Assembly: GCA_029224185.1 (NCBI GenBank)
Contig: CM055190.1
Span: forward strand, 17,259,015-17,323,014
Direction: 5' to 3'
Length of the DNA stretch: 64,000 nucleotides
Origin: Karalla daura
Lineage: Eukaryota; Chordata; Actinopteri; Chaetodontiformes; Leiognathidae
In this document: positions 52,231 to 63,207 of the stretch, piece after piece
How the letters are laid out: each line of letters begins with the position of its first letter
Position numbering within the stretch: position 1 is the stretch's first letter
Made by a program: the position numbers and the translations under genes
Notes under the pieces: generated by a model
The model's input: the letters and a program-made list of their open reading frames with translations, nothing else
Told to the model about the DNA's origin: nothing
Database searches by the model: none

Positions 52231-52266
52231 TACACACACATGCACACACACACACACACACACACA
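52231..52266. repeat. (CA)n microsatellite
   Basis: About 17 units with one TG interruption. Confidence 0.95.
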
Positions 52267-54039
52267 GAGTTGTGGTATAGCTCTCACCATCTCTCATTTG
52301 CATGGCAATGCCATTATCTGGCTGTGAGGTGTCACGCTGGAGTGCCTGACAATGTGCCTGACAACAAGTTTATCTAAGCACAAAGAAAAGTTGAGAAGAA
52401 TAGAGTACATTCTCTTCCTTCTCTTTTCCTCCAGCTTCAGCATATATACTTTTTAAGTCCCCATGGAGTATGAGAAAACATGTCAACCAGCCTCATCCTG
52501 CATGGCAGGATGGCAAATTCATTATTTATTCTCCTTGTTAAACCTTTGGTGAACATTTAAACATATATTTCAGTGCTGCTCTGAGCCTGTGCTCTATTTT
52601 TCTGTCTCCTATCATTTTCCTCCACTCGCTGCTGTTTTTAAATAAAAAATGTGTTGATTTTCATTAAATTTATTGTAAATTACTGTAGCCAAAAGTTCTT
52701 CTTGGATGGGTCTTTGTTGGAAACAGGATCTGCGCTCTCTATGGGACTAACTGGGTTAAATCAAAATAAAAATACAAAGGTTGAGCTGCTTGTCAGTATT
52801 CATTAATAGTGGCGGATATTGGATTCTATGCAGACACATTAAGGCAGACTTTCAGCCATGGAAGACTGTGGAGACTATTGGCTGAACCAAGGAGAATCAA
52901 TAGCAGGGTTTACAACTTAGACACTGCTAGGCATCATCATTACAGAGCGAAGCCCTCTCACCTGCTGTTATCGACCCCTCTCTTTGGTTTACAGCGGCTG
53001 TGAGCAATGCTTGGCTTGTCTGGTGATGTCATATATGGTTGTGTGTGCATGTCTGGTTTGTAGCAGCAAAGCAAACAGAACCTGTCTAGGTCATGCGGTA
53101 ATGCACTGGGAAGTGAATAGCCCCTATCTGTGGTATCCGTGTTTGAATAAATCACTTGTGGTAGTGGATTGCAAAATACAGCATGACGATAAGTTGGAGC
53201 TGCTGTGTCCAGTGCAAGTAAAGGCTCTGTTGTTCCTGTGTTGTGCTGATAAGCAGGCTCCGCTCTGCGTGGCTAAACAATTTCCTGAACATGGTTTACC
53301 TTACCCCCTCCCGAACACCATGCAAGCTCTCAAGAACAATGATTAGCCAGTGAACTGCTGCCACCCGCAAGCTATGACTTGCATGCCCAAAGACGAATGC
53401 ATGCAGATGTACTGGATATTTTTTTGCATATTTGACATCTATTTATATTCAAATGTCATGACAACTTTGTGTTAGCAGGAAAACAGATTTTAAAAGAAAA
53501 AAAAGTGTATGGAGGTCAAGGATTATAGTACCTCTGGACTTCAGAATGATAAGAAAAAGAATAAAATACTCATTTGAAACAAATGGAAAAAATGCTCAAT
53601 AGCAGAGAAACATGCCTTCACAAGAACAACATGATCTTCCCTGCTCCATCATAATGCAGGCATCAGGTGCAGAGTTATACAGTCATCACTTAAGTTCTGA
53701 TCTGGGGCCTATTTAAGATGTTTCATGGATACGGAGTCAATAGCATTCAGCTGTAAACTGTGAATCAATCAGGCTTCTCGTATTACTCTGGAGAGACTTT
53801 GTAAATAATTCATATCAGCAGCATGTAGGCACAAACGTGAAAACAGTATATAAAAGGAAGCTCATATCTGCACTGTGTGGCACTGATAGGGAGGTGATGG
53901 ATATAGCCAGTTGGAGGTTGTGAAAATGAACTCAAACTAAAGGGGATGTGGATCAAAGAGAGGGACACCATCAGTGATCATCGTTAGACTTCCTGTGCAC
54001 CCCGCACCCACTCAACGCCTTCCTTTACATTACCATTAT

Positions 54040-54780
54040 TAAAAAGGAGAGCAGTCTCTTAATAAAGTCTATTAATCACACCAAGGGAGTCGGTTCATCG
54101 GTTCACCCTCTCGTGAGGGTCTCTAATCAATCAAGCTCGCTGGTAATGTATTCATGGGAGATGTAAGAAAGGACTTGTTTGACAGTGTTCCAAGGAGGAA
54201 GAATTTATTAAGTTCCCTTCACCAGTCAGCCAATCCTTAGGTGTCATGAATACACCCCCATTCTAGCCCACCCTTGTCCTCTTGGCCTAGCGTTGCGAAT
54301 AAAAGGGCCTTCATAATGTATAAAGCCTGTACAAATATTGGAAACGTCCAAAATATGTTCTCTCATTAACAGTGATGAGTGAAAGCTGGAGTATTGGCAT
54401 TTGTCAGATATGCTCGGAGTGTAAAGGCACTGTTGTACAAGGCCCTCGCTGTGTCGGGTGATGTAGAGACATCACTCTCTTGCTATCCTCTCAAAAGCCG
54501 GAGAAAATGTGTCTTATTAGTTCACACGAGGTGGTGAAATTCTGTGCTACACCGCTGACTAATGTACAAAGCTGAGAAAGCGCAGGGCCGATGGTTTGCT
54601 GGGCCTCTGTCAGTGACGTGCGAGTGGAGAGGGTGAGGAGTGGAGAGACGCGACATCAAGCTGGTAAAAGCAAGCAGCTGTTGGAAGCAGCCGTGAGGCC
54701 GGGCGTTCTTTATAAACCCACCCCGGCACTCATCTCTTTGGTAAATGCTTTATAGATAGGCTGACATGGTAAACAGATGA
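54040..54780. promoter_or_regulatory. Long candidate regulatory block about 5.5-6 kb 3' of irx3
   Basis: About 700 bases of repeat-free sequence with retained CpGs. It includes TCTATTAATCACA (54068-54080), a hairpin ACCCTC-tcgt-GAGGGT (54105-54120), TCTAATCAATCAA (54122-54134, PBX/HOX-like) and ataaagcctgtacaaatattgg. Function inferred. Confidence 0.36.
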
Positions 54781-56519
54781 GGGAGTGCAGCTTTTCCCCA
54801 GAAACATGTCAAATATGTTCCTATAATATTTCTATTGAAAAGTTCTATTAGCTTTCTTTTAACAATCTTTTTTTAAAGCATATCTCGAATATCAACTAAC
54901 TACAATACTTTGTGAGTTTGAAGAGAAAAGTTGGGAACATACATACGTGCTGTGGCTCGAACATGTTTTATAGAGGAGGTTGCATAAAAAGCCCTTACTG
55001 CCTGTGCTTTGTCCCGAGGAAGAACTGAAAGAAGGCTATGCTTGGCTTCAAAGCCGCATTTCCATAATTGCCCTGTAACTCGGGCCTGTCTGAAGGATCT
55101 GAAGGGGGCTGAGAAAAGCGCAATCTTTCAGCTGGGTGAACGGCAAAAGCCCCAACGCCTCTCCCTCTGGCCTGTCGGCCTGTCGCCCCCTTCCCACTTG
55201 TTGCCTTTCGGATTCAGTGAAAGAATTCCTCTCCCTAACCTCCATCAACAAAAGGCATGAAATCAGTGCCCTCCCTCCCTCCCGCTCCGGCCCCAGAGAA
55301 TGTCACTCCTTCTGGGCCTTTTGTCCTTTGCTCAGCCCAGGGAAACACAACAACCCCTCTCTCCCTGCACTCTGGCTATTCTTTAACACGTAGCTCCTGC
55401 ACTTTCACTTACATTCTCAATAATGAATGTGCCATAAAACATGCAGGAGACACAGAAGTCGCATATCTTTGGCAGGGGTAAAATCGGGTTTTCCACCTTC
55501 TCCTCTTTCAGCTCCCGAGTAAGACTGCCGTAACAAGTCGCTGTGGAGCTGCGGCCTGCACCCTGTGTATGGAGGTATGTGGAGTGAGGGACATGTGTTA
55601 GCAGATCCCCTGCTCCTCCTGTGGTCAGCTAACATGCAGGGCCGAGTGCCTGCTAAAGGGCAACCCCACTCTTGGCCCGGGCAAGCATGGGTGGGGGGGC
55701 GCGGTCGACAGTGGCTCATAAAAGGATTAGTCCAACGCACAAAGACAGTGGGCCGCTTCTAAGCCTGACTAGGTCCACAAAGGAGATGACATTTGTCTGT
55801 CTCGGTGGCAGGAGGGGGTGTGTCAGAACTGTCCAGCCCAGGGCTAGGAGGAGGAGGAGGTGGCACTACAATGACAGAAGGGGTGGATGAGGTGAAAACA
55901 CAGGGCTGACCCCCTTTATTTGCAGCGGCCTCCTCTTTCACTGGGCACCTCTGGCCTTCTCCAATGGGCTGCTCTAGTGTTTATTTACTCCACGGTTTCT
56001 CCCCATCTGATGGCTCCATTGGCCAAAGACTTTCAGCCGTCCGCTGCTGCCATCCACTTTTCACCCCTAGATCAATGAACGCCTCGAAAGACAAATTAGG
56101 TTTCCTTTTAATGATTCCATCTTTCTCAGATTTTTAACCTCCTAATTGGTTGTTCCACATCATGTAACATATTTTCTTCCTCTTGTGTAACTGTATTTAA
56201 ACTGTGGTATGGAGTATGAGCAACCACTATACAGGACAAATAAGTGGTTAGATGGGAAATTTCAAAAGCATTCCCACATTGTTGGCCACAAAGCTGGCCA
56301 TTAATTTGTACATGGAAGACATTCAGACTATTAGGAATCTGTTGCCTTACATTGTGGGGTATTTGAATTTGAGAAATCCATCAGATCACTTCTAATCCCA
56401 AAGCAAGTGTACTTTTAACTTAACTTCTTAACTAATTTTCCCATCTTGCACTGAGTCTACTTTTTAGGGCTCTTCTGCACTATTATACAGTACTACATTG
56501 TGCCCCGGGGATCAGCATT

Positions 56520-56990
56520 TAACACAGCATGGACCTCAGAAATAAGAAGACGAGTCAATGCTGATTATTGCTCATTAGCAGGGAGAACATCCACTTAACG
56601 TGCGGGGAAACAAGTGACACACTATGCCCCACTGGAAATGGTCCCCGTGTAGCTCAGAGCATAATGTTACCTAATGCATTCCATTTGCTCTTTGTAACCG
56701 GGAGCAGGTTGGACATGTATGGCGACATGAGCAGGCATTATTACTTTGTTTCAGATGAGGCTTTTTAATCCCTAATTTCATGCGTTGATCAGATGAAAAG
56801 AGGCCCTGAGCTCGACGCACTATAAATGGCCCTTTCAGTGGCATTTAGATTGAATCCTGGTGATGCGGAGCTGGTCTGTTCTGGACTCAATAGCAGCAAA
56901 AACATCCTGCCAGGAGTCAGAAAATAAGCACTGCCGGATGTTATTTCTCTTGGATCACACAGATTTTGCATCTATCTATGGCAACTGGTA
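56520..56990. promoter_or_regulatory. Candidate regulatory block 3' of irx3
   Basis: Unique sequence with GATTATTGCTCATTAG (56562-56577), a palindromic-type TTACCTAATGCATTCCA region (56668-56684) and CACTATAAATGGCCC (56818-56832, TATA/CArG-like). No repeats. Confidence 0.33.
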
Positions 56991-57219
56991 TGAAACAGAT
57001 GGACTGGAAATGTATGTAATGTAACATAAGTGATTGAAATGCATTTATTTGCCTGCTTTAATTTAATTATTTGTTGCTGCATAACATCACATTACAACAT
57101 TTTTTTCCCCTTTGTTTTTATTTAATTATGAATCATCACTGTCGGTGTAATGCTGGCATCCCCTTTAACAGAAGCAAGTGGGCAATGAGGGGAAAAAAAG
57201 ACTAGAGGAAAAAAAACAC

Positions 57220-57420
57220 ACTATTACATCAATCAGCTGACTGATGCCACTTATGAATATGCATCGCTCTTAGTCGGGGCTCTGAAGGAAGATAATTGAT
57301 TAGACAGGAAGGCAACATGGTGAGAGCAGCTCCTAAAAAGGCTCCGGTGTCTCTCTCCCTTCACTTGATCTGAAGCAAATCCTGGACCCGGAGCGAATCA
57401 TCGGAGTAGCTGCATGTGTG
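57220..57420. promoter_or_regulatory. Candidate regulatory block 3' of irx3
   Basis: Unique sequence: atcaatcagctgactgatg (57227-57245, near-palindromic around CAGCTG), ATATGCATCG (57257-57266) and GATAATTGATTAGACAG (57291-57307, homeodomain/TALE-like). Function inferred. Confidence 0.33.
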
Positions 57421-58825
57421 TGCGTCTGTGTTGTTGCGGTGGTAAAACATGGACCACTGCAATGGTCTGCAAAAACTCTGGATATGAATAAAAGTCGGAT
57501 CCCAACGAATAAAGAAGGATGAAAAGGACATCAAGTATCTGGTTTTCGTTCAGTCAAAGTTTTAGAAATTGTAAAAATTGTCTCCTGGAAATTTTTTATA
57601 ACATATTATTGTGTTATAAACGTATTGTTTTGTTTCTGTTGTAGAAGATGGTTATAATGGTTAGAATTTGCTTTTGACTGTCAGTGACGGTCAATTCTCC
57701 CACGAGACTTATAAAGACTTGATTTATGTATACTTTTTTTTAGATGTATCGCGTTTCTGAATTATATTATACTGCCGGAATTTTAAATCCTTATTCTCCT
57801 TATTTAACAGATGACATATTTTATGGTTGTCTATTTTAACGTCTTTCAGAAAGGTAAACGCACGGTGGGGGATAACTGAGTGATCCTAAATTGAAGCATG
57901 GCAGACATCAAAGATATCTTGATATTTCAACTATTATATATACATCTTGTCAAATATATGTCCATTTTAATTCCTCTTCACATATAAACAGTTGTGTTTT
58001 ATTTCTCTTTTTTTGTGAATGGCAATATATAAGGGGATAATATCGTAAGCTGTTCATGCATCAATTTAAAATATTTGCTTTGATTATTTTTGCGCATTTT
58101 GAACCAAAATGTTAATTTTACAGGCTGAAATTTTGTAAAGTTTTTTTCGGGTTGAGGAGCCATCAAAACACGTTATATTATTTCGTTATTTGCTTGTTAT
58201 AGTCGTGCACGTGTGCATCAGAGAACACCGCAAAAAAAGCTTTAAAAAACCCTCAAAACTAATTAAAGCAGTTTGACGTCATGGCTGATCTATGAAAGCA
58301 AAATATTATGATCGAATTTTATATCACTGCTGAAGGATAAATTAAGAATGAGCTCGGAAAAAAAAATAAAACGTGAGAGGCTGCGTGAGTGTGTGTGAAG
58401 CCTGTGCAATCCAACACTGCCGGCTGCATGTGTCTGTAGAGGGAGCTCCAACACTAAGTTTACATAAACTTCTTCTGATAAGGGCTCGCACATGCAAATG
58501 ATCACATCACGAGACAAAAAAACACGCAATATAAATGATGGTATTATTAGTTATACAGCGACGATATATTACAATTACAGCAAAGAGCAACGCTGGCTTG
58601 AGCAAAATGTATGATCTATGTGAGGGAGGAGAAAAAAATGAGGCTGATGAGAACGGCATAGGTGTTTGCTCTGCACAGCAAAATCCATCTTTCTGTTCAG
58701 TCCAAGCACTTTTTTCTACTATTCATTTAACAATCGTTTATTACCTTCACAAACTACATGAATATTGAATTACTGTGTGTGGGTATGTGTGTGTATGTTT
58801 GTGTGTGGGGGGAGGGGGGGGGGGG

Positions 58826-59094
58826 GTGTCGTCTATGGATCGTAAGGTCGGCGGTTCGATCCGACCCACGTGCAGTCTGTAAGGTCCAAATATCCCTGAG
58901 CAAGACACTAAACCCCAAAATTGCCTCTGATGTATTGTCATCAGGTGGGAATGTGTATGAACTGTTAAAAACTACGGGCTAAAGGAGATGGACCATGCAG
59001 GGTATGAATGGGTGCGAATGTGACATGTGACAGTTTGTAAAGCGGTTTGAGTGGTGTGTAAGAGCCAGTCCATTTGGTAAAAAAAAAAAAAAAA
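58826..59094 (+). mobile_element. tRNA-derived SINE, 5'-truncated
   Basis: A clear RNA polymerase III B box, GGTTCGATCC, lies at 58853-58862. The following body, with ccctgagcaagacacta (58893-58909) and aaagcggtttgagtgg (about 59037-59053), resembles a SINE family widespread in teleosts (recognised from memory; family name not assigned). It ends in agtccatttgg and an A16 tail at 59079-59094. No convincing A box is seen; the 5' end runs into a (TG)n/(G)n microsatellite at 58780-58826. It lies just beyond the irx3 poly(A) site. Confidence 0.8.
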
Positions 59095-59431
59095 GCACAG
59101 GAGACTTATTCATTTGAATGCGGCCGTGGTGCCTCTATAAGGATAATCCCACAACATTAATATCCAAAATGTATGCTGTCTAATTAGGCTTAAGTCCCTT
59201 CACTACAAAAAGTCTGATAAATCCCTCTCGAATATTTACTTATCACTAGCATGGAGGATGAACACTGCCTCAGGCTGTCCACCAACACACGTAAACACAC
59301 ACACACCTAAACACACAGAAAAACCAAAGCGATGCAAGTCAAACTACACAGAAAGAGCCACCATCTAAAGCAGCTGTCACGGTGCCTACAGTCCAAAAAG
59401 CGACAATTTTCTTTAAAGTTGCAGCAGTTCA

Positions 59432-59437
59432 TTTATT
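59432..59437 (-). terminator. irx3: irx3 poly(A) signal (AATAAA on the minus strand)
   Basis: TTTATT on the + strand is the first AATAAA met when reading downstream from the predicted irx3 stop at 60118. It gives a 3' UTR of about 690 bases (59432-60117), with a cleavage site expected near 59410-59420. The UTR contains a (CA)n array at 60000-60031. The motif is seen directly; use is inferred. Confidence 0.55.
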
Positions 59438-60117
59438 AGCCAAAATATAGACTTTCTTGTACAATTTGGTTCACAAGTATGTACATATTCTTAACTTTAT
59501 ATACAAAAAAAACATTTTAACATCAAATCCTCACAGAAACTTACAAAAAGAAAAAAACAAAACAAAACAAAACAACTCACAGACTACAGGTTCATACATT
59601 ATTACATTAGCATTTTACACAGGGACATGCTTACAATGTAAGTATACAGAGATGTATTATTCTTATTTTACATTCCATATTCAACTTAAAAAGAAAATAA
59701 TAATAACAGAACGGGTGACAGGTTATAGGCAAGGGGAGAGAGAAAGCCAGGGAGAACCACCGCTGCCTTTAGTTGGTTCTGAGGCCTGAAAACACACATG
59801 GGTGAAGGAAATAAAATGTAGCGATCTTTAAAGAAAAAAAACACTATTAATAGCCTCACAAAGAGCTAATAAAACACAAAGTGATATAAAAGTGACAATT
59901 GCCTTTCAAAATAAAACAACCAGCCTGCAGTGAATTTGCATTGAGCTCATTTGCATGAAGTAAGTGTAACACAGGCCTCGACGAAATAACACAAGCGCAG
60001 ACACACGCACGCACACACACACACACACACAGATAAAAACAAAACAAAAAGACCGTTCGAATAAAAAGCTAATTTGGGTAAATATGGCGTTTTTGAAACA
60101 GAAAACGAGATATGGCA

Positions 60118-60242
60118 TCACAAAGAAAAATATCCCCCAGATGTCATTAAGTGACAGCCTGGCTGTCTTTGAGATGGGTGGGAAGCTGTTTTTAACTTTT
60201 TTTCCCTCCTTTTCTCTGCATCCAAAGGCACTAGAACTCTGG
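60118..60242 (-). other. irx3: Predicted irx3 coding exon 3 (C-terminal exon)
   Basis: On the minus strand a long T tract and ttttcacag (ending at 60243) form a strong acceptor. In the phase left by exon 2, the exon gives RVLVPLDAEKRREKKLKTASHP and a further 18 residues to TGA at 60120-60118. LDAEK...KKLKTA lines up with the human IRX3 end LEVEKKLLKTAFQPV (from memory), which supports this exon and phase. The usual FQPV core is changed to SHPS. The downstream residues (QRQPGCHLMTSGGYFSL) do not match the usual LDAALVLSALSS-type end. Confidence 0.65.
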
Positions 60243-60540
60243 CTGTGAAAATTAAAAAAAAAAACACTGATTGAACTGACTGTAATCAGAGCCCGTCCTG
60301 GCTTTCTTATAGTGAATTTAGTGATGAAAACTAAGCTGGTGTCAGGATCTGCAGGAAGAGGAGAGGAGGGGATGGTGGGGGGATTTATGGAAGCCAGTCA
60401 ACGCACATACAGAACGCGAACGCGCGCACGCACACGCACACACACACGCCTTAACATCATGATGTCCGAATTTTACCCAAATCAAGAACTTTTTTTAAAT
60501 GCTTCATCCTGACACAATTTTCATTTTTCTGTCAAATGTG

Positions 60541-60571
<31 letters not shown>

Positions 60572-62879
60572 GCACGCACGCACACAGACACACACACAGG
60601 GCCTCAACATCAAGTGGATACATCCTAACCAAAATAAATGGAGAGTACAGAAGAGATTTCACCCTAAACAGTAACTTTTTCCTCTTAAATGCTTCTTTCT
60701 GATGAGGCATTCATTATCCCGTCAGACACACTCTCTCTCACACACACGCACACACACACACACACGCACTGTATTGTAAAGGTAAAAACACTGTGTGGCC
60801 TGAACAGAGACAAACAGACTGACAGAGAGAGAAATAAAATAAAATGGACAAAATAATAATAATAATAATAATATAATAATAGCAGAAATGACTGATGGAT
60901 TATAGTGTCTGTTTTTTTTTCTTTTTTCTGGGCTGATTTCTACATGCGGGTCTCAGTGTCGGGGACATGTACCTGTGACTGGAGGCTCTGAGCTCTTGTC
61001 CTCTCCTTGCCTGCTGCTGCTGCTGCTGCAGCTGCTGCTGGTACTGGTACTGTATAGGGCCAGGCCCGGGGCTGTGGCCTGGTTGGCCAGGCCCAGGTAG
61101 TGGTTGGAGTTCAGTAAAGCCAGCTGATGCGCCGAGAAGGCGGCTCGGTTCGTCCAGTTCTGGATTTTCCCGACGGGACACGACGAGGAGATGAGTCTGT
61201 GGTGCGGGGCAGCGAGCAGGGTCTGCGTGGCCGCGGTCCCGCCGTTCATTTGCGGGGATTTCCGCGGATTGTCCGGGGCCGTGGCCGTCTCTGCCAAAGA
61301 CCAGATCTTTGGTTTCTGTGCCGGGGCAGGGCTGTTCTCTGATGGAGGGGAGCTGACTCCAGAACCCGGGTGGTTCTGGGCCGCTTTGGCGCCCAGAGAC
61401 ACGTGGTTGTGGAGATGGTTATGAAAGTTCTCGCCTCCTCTCTCCACCACCACGACCTCTTTCCCCTCCTTCCCCACCGCTTTTAGAAACCTCTGGTCGG
61501 GCCCTTGTAAATCCTCATAGCCGTCAGAAATGTCCGAGTCGCTCCTCCCGTCGAGTTTAATGTCTGAGTGCAGGTCATCCTGGTCGTCCAGGTCGTCCTT
61601 GTTCTCGATATTCTCCGTATCGATGTTCTCCAGGTCGATCTCCTCCTCGTCCTCTCTCTTGTCGCCCTCCTCCCCCTCATGGTCACTTGGGTAAACATTC
61701 CCCTCCTCGTCTGTGCGGTTCCTGGGGGTCCAGGTCATCTTGTTCTCCTTCTTTAGCCTCCTCCTGGCGTTGGCGAACCAGGTGGACACCTGGGTGAGGG
61801 TCATCTTGGTGATGATGGCCAGCATGATCTTCTCGCCTTTGGTGGGGTAGGGGTTCTTGCGGTGTTCGCTGAGCCAGGCCTTCAGGGTGCTGGTGCTCTC
61901 CCTGGTGGCGTTTTTGGGTCTGGATGGGTCTCCAAACTGGTACTGGCCATAGGGGTAAAAAGCAGGGTGGTGGTGGGCGAAACCAGGGTGCTGGACCCCG
62001 GGACTGTCCTTCAGCTCATACTGCGCCCCCTGCAAGAGACAAAAGAGTCAAATAATCACTATTTGAATTGTAATTCCCCTGTATAAATACACCTATACCT
62101 CACTCTGTACCCATATCTCACTTAATAGCCCCAATACCTTACTTTACAACTCTCACTTTATGCCCATACCTGACCTCAAAAACCCTGCCTTTCACTTTAA
62201 ACCCATACCTCACTTTATACCCGTACATCCCGTTGCGACTACATTATGACAACAATGAAGTTATTATTATTGACCTGTAAATACGAAGAAAGGTTTATAT
62301 GTTTTTTGTACAAGTTAAATGGTGATTCAAGTTTGAATGACAAATCAAACATGTTCAAAAAGCCGGACACCTACAAGAGGAAGGTGCAGGTTTACACACT
62401 TATTCACACATAAAAACCTCCCACAGAGCATTGCATCATTGCGTCCACTCTTTAGCAACGACTTCCAGGAAATTACGCGCCGGCAAAATAAATAAAAGCA
62501 AGCTTAATGTCTCACTTTTCACCACTTTTGGCAGAATTTCTCAAGCTTGTGCGTGAAAATAAAAGTTTATACGCTTATTCCTCCTTATTTCTAAGAGTGG
62601 CGCAAAAGTTTTTTTTTCTTTCTGTCTGTTTGCGAGATAACTGAGGAGTTGAACACTTACCAGCTGGTTGAAGATCGATATGTCGTTGGAGTAGGGCAGG
62701 AAGGCTCCGTAGCCCTGCGCCGCTGCGGCGAAGGGAGCTCCGTACATGGAGGAGAGCACGTTGGAGAGCGCCCCAGACGGACTGAGCTCCGGGCCGGAGC
62801 GGCCGCTGCTGGCCAGCCCCTGCCGCTCCGGAGGGTATATCGGTCGGATGTACTGATATCCCAGCTGCGGGAAAGACAT
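60118..62879 (-). CDS. irx3: Iroquois homeobox transcription factor Irx3 (three exons, predicted 466 aa)
   Basis: Spliced as 62879-62661, 62029-60973 and 60242-60118 (1401 coding bases including stop). Irx3 is a nuclear TALE-class homeodomain transcription factor that patterns neural tube, heart, limb/fin and pronephros and influences hypothalamic and adipose energy balance (family knowledge). Residues 1-13 (MSFPQLGYQYIRP) and 34-60 (SPSGALSNVLSS...AAAQGYGAF) are IRX3-type rather than IRX1/IRX5-type. The TALE homeodomain spans about residues 108-170, with the loop PYPTKGEK and recognition helix STWFANARRRLKKENK. An acidic stretch (DEEEIDLENIDTENIENKDD) covers about 200-220. The IRO-type motif KPKIWSLAETATAPDNP is at about 312-328. 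Introns are 631 and 730 bases with GT-AG ends and phases 0 and 1. Length is slightly below human IRX3 (501 aa). Linkage to fto suggests the teleost irx3a copy, but this is inference. Exons 1-2 are certain; exon 3 is a prediction. Confidence 0.93.
60243..60972 (-). other. irx3: irx3 intron 2, rich in CA/CG dinucleotide arrays
   Basis: 730 bases between the predicted donor 60972-60971 and acceptor 60244-60243. It contains (CA)n or (CACG)n arrays at 60421-60448, 60539-60598 and 60738-60769, and an (AAT)n tract at 60851-60880. No coding frame is recognised. Confidence 0.65.
60973..62029 (-). other. irx3: irx3 coding exon 2 (homeodomain, acidic region, IRO-type motif)
   Basis: The acceptor cttgcag ends at 62030. 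The exon reads from GAQYELKDSP through the homeodomain to ...SSEPPVT plus one base (352 codons + 1). It contains a CAG-type triplet tract (about 61011-61040) read as a Ser-rich run near residues 401-412. I place the donor at 60972-60971 (CACAG|GTACAT). Without splicing, the frame would run on for GTCPRH and stop at 60953, giving a 431-residue protein. Confidence 0.88.
62030..62660 (-). other. irx3: irx3 intron 1
   Basis: 631 bases with GTAAGT at the 5' end and CTTGCAG at the 3' end on the minus strand. It has no recognisable coding content. Short degenerate repeats of a CCCATACCTCACTTTA-like unit occur at 62090-62220. Confidence 0.85.
62661..62879 (-). other. irx3: irx3 coding exon 1 (73 codons)
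   Basis: Starts at ATG 62879-62877. The start is fixed because MSFPQLGYQY is the invariant IRX3 N-terminus; upstream in-frame codons read as pyrimidine-rich 5' UTR. It ends FNQL at 62661, followed by the donor GTAAGTG (62660 downward). The frame closes exactly at phase 0, and the next exon opens with GAQYELKDSPG, the usual IRX3 junction. Confidence 0.92.
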
Positions 62880-63207
62880 GGCGAAAGAAGAAAGGAGGAG
62901 GGGAGGGAGGAAGAAAAAGTCTGCCTCGGTCACACCACAAAGCGAGCCTGGATATCCACTTTTACAGTGAGCGCATGTGAGCGACAGAAAGGTGCAGCAG
63001 CAGAGTCTGTATTTCCAGTGTAAAGGATCCCGGTGCGCCCCTGGGCTGCTCTTCTTCTTCTCCTCTTCTTCTCCACCCTCACTTCCCTATTGATCTGAAT
63101 GGACTAAGGTCAGGTCCTTACAGATTGCTTTAGATTATTGGGACTCCCTTGCTCAGATTGACATTTCTAGTCGTTTAGAAGCCCCTCCTATTTCTCAAAT
63201 CTCACCC

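Larger units (their letters stand above)
39600..58825. other. Intergenic DNA between fto and irx3, right half
   Basis: No coding exon was recognised. Besides the listed repeats and candidate enhancers, it holds AT-rich unique sequence in which I see nothing specific: 39600-43500, 46250-48640, 49500-54000 and 57420-58800. Confidence 0.6.
61120..62945. other. CpG-rich region over irx3 exons 1-2
   Basis: CpG dinucleotides are visibly dense at 61120-61900 and 62660-62850, in contrast to the CpG-poor DNA around. This is typical of developmental homeobox genes, which usually lie in Polycomb-bound CpG islands (family knowledge). I did not compute observed/expected values. Confidence 0.5.

Noticed and set aside
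58853..58862. Functional tRNA gene at the B-box match
   Set aside because: No A box, acceptor stem or cloverleaf can be formed. The downstream body is that of a SINE with a poly(A) tail.
60953..60972. Irx3 ending by read-through in GTCPRH at 60953
   Set aside because: Kept only as the second choice: a donor at 60972 and a phase-matched downstream exon with a KKLKTA motif explain the family C-terminus better.
60900..61181. Minus-strand frame with poly-Gln (QYQYQQQLQQQQQQ)
   Set aside because: It overlaps irx3 exon 2 in a different frame. The homeobox frame is clearly the coding one and reads the same tract as Ser.
61127..62086. Plus-strand open frames opposite irx3 exon 2
   Set aside because: They are antisense shadows of GC-rich coding sequence with no recognisable domain.
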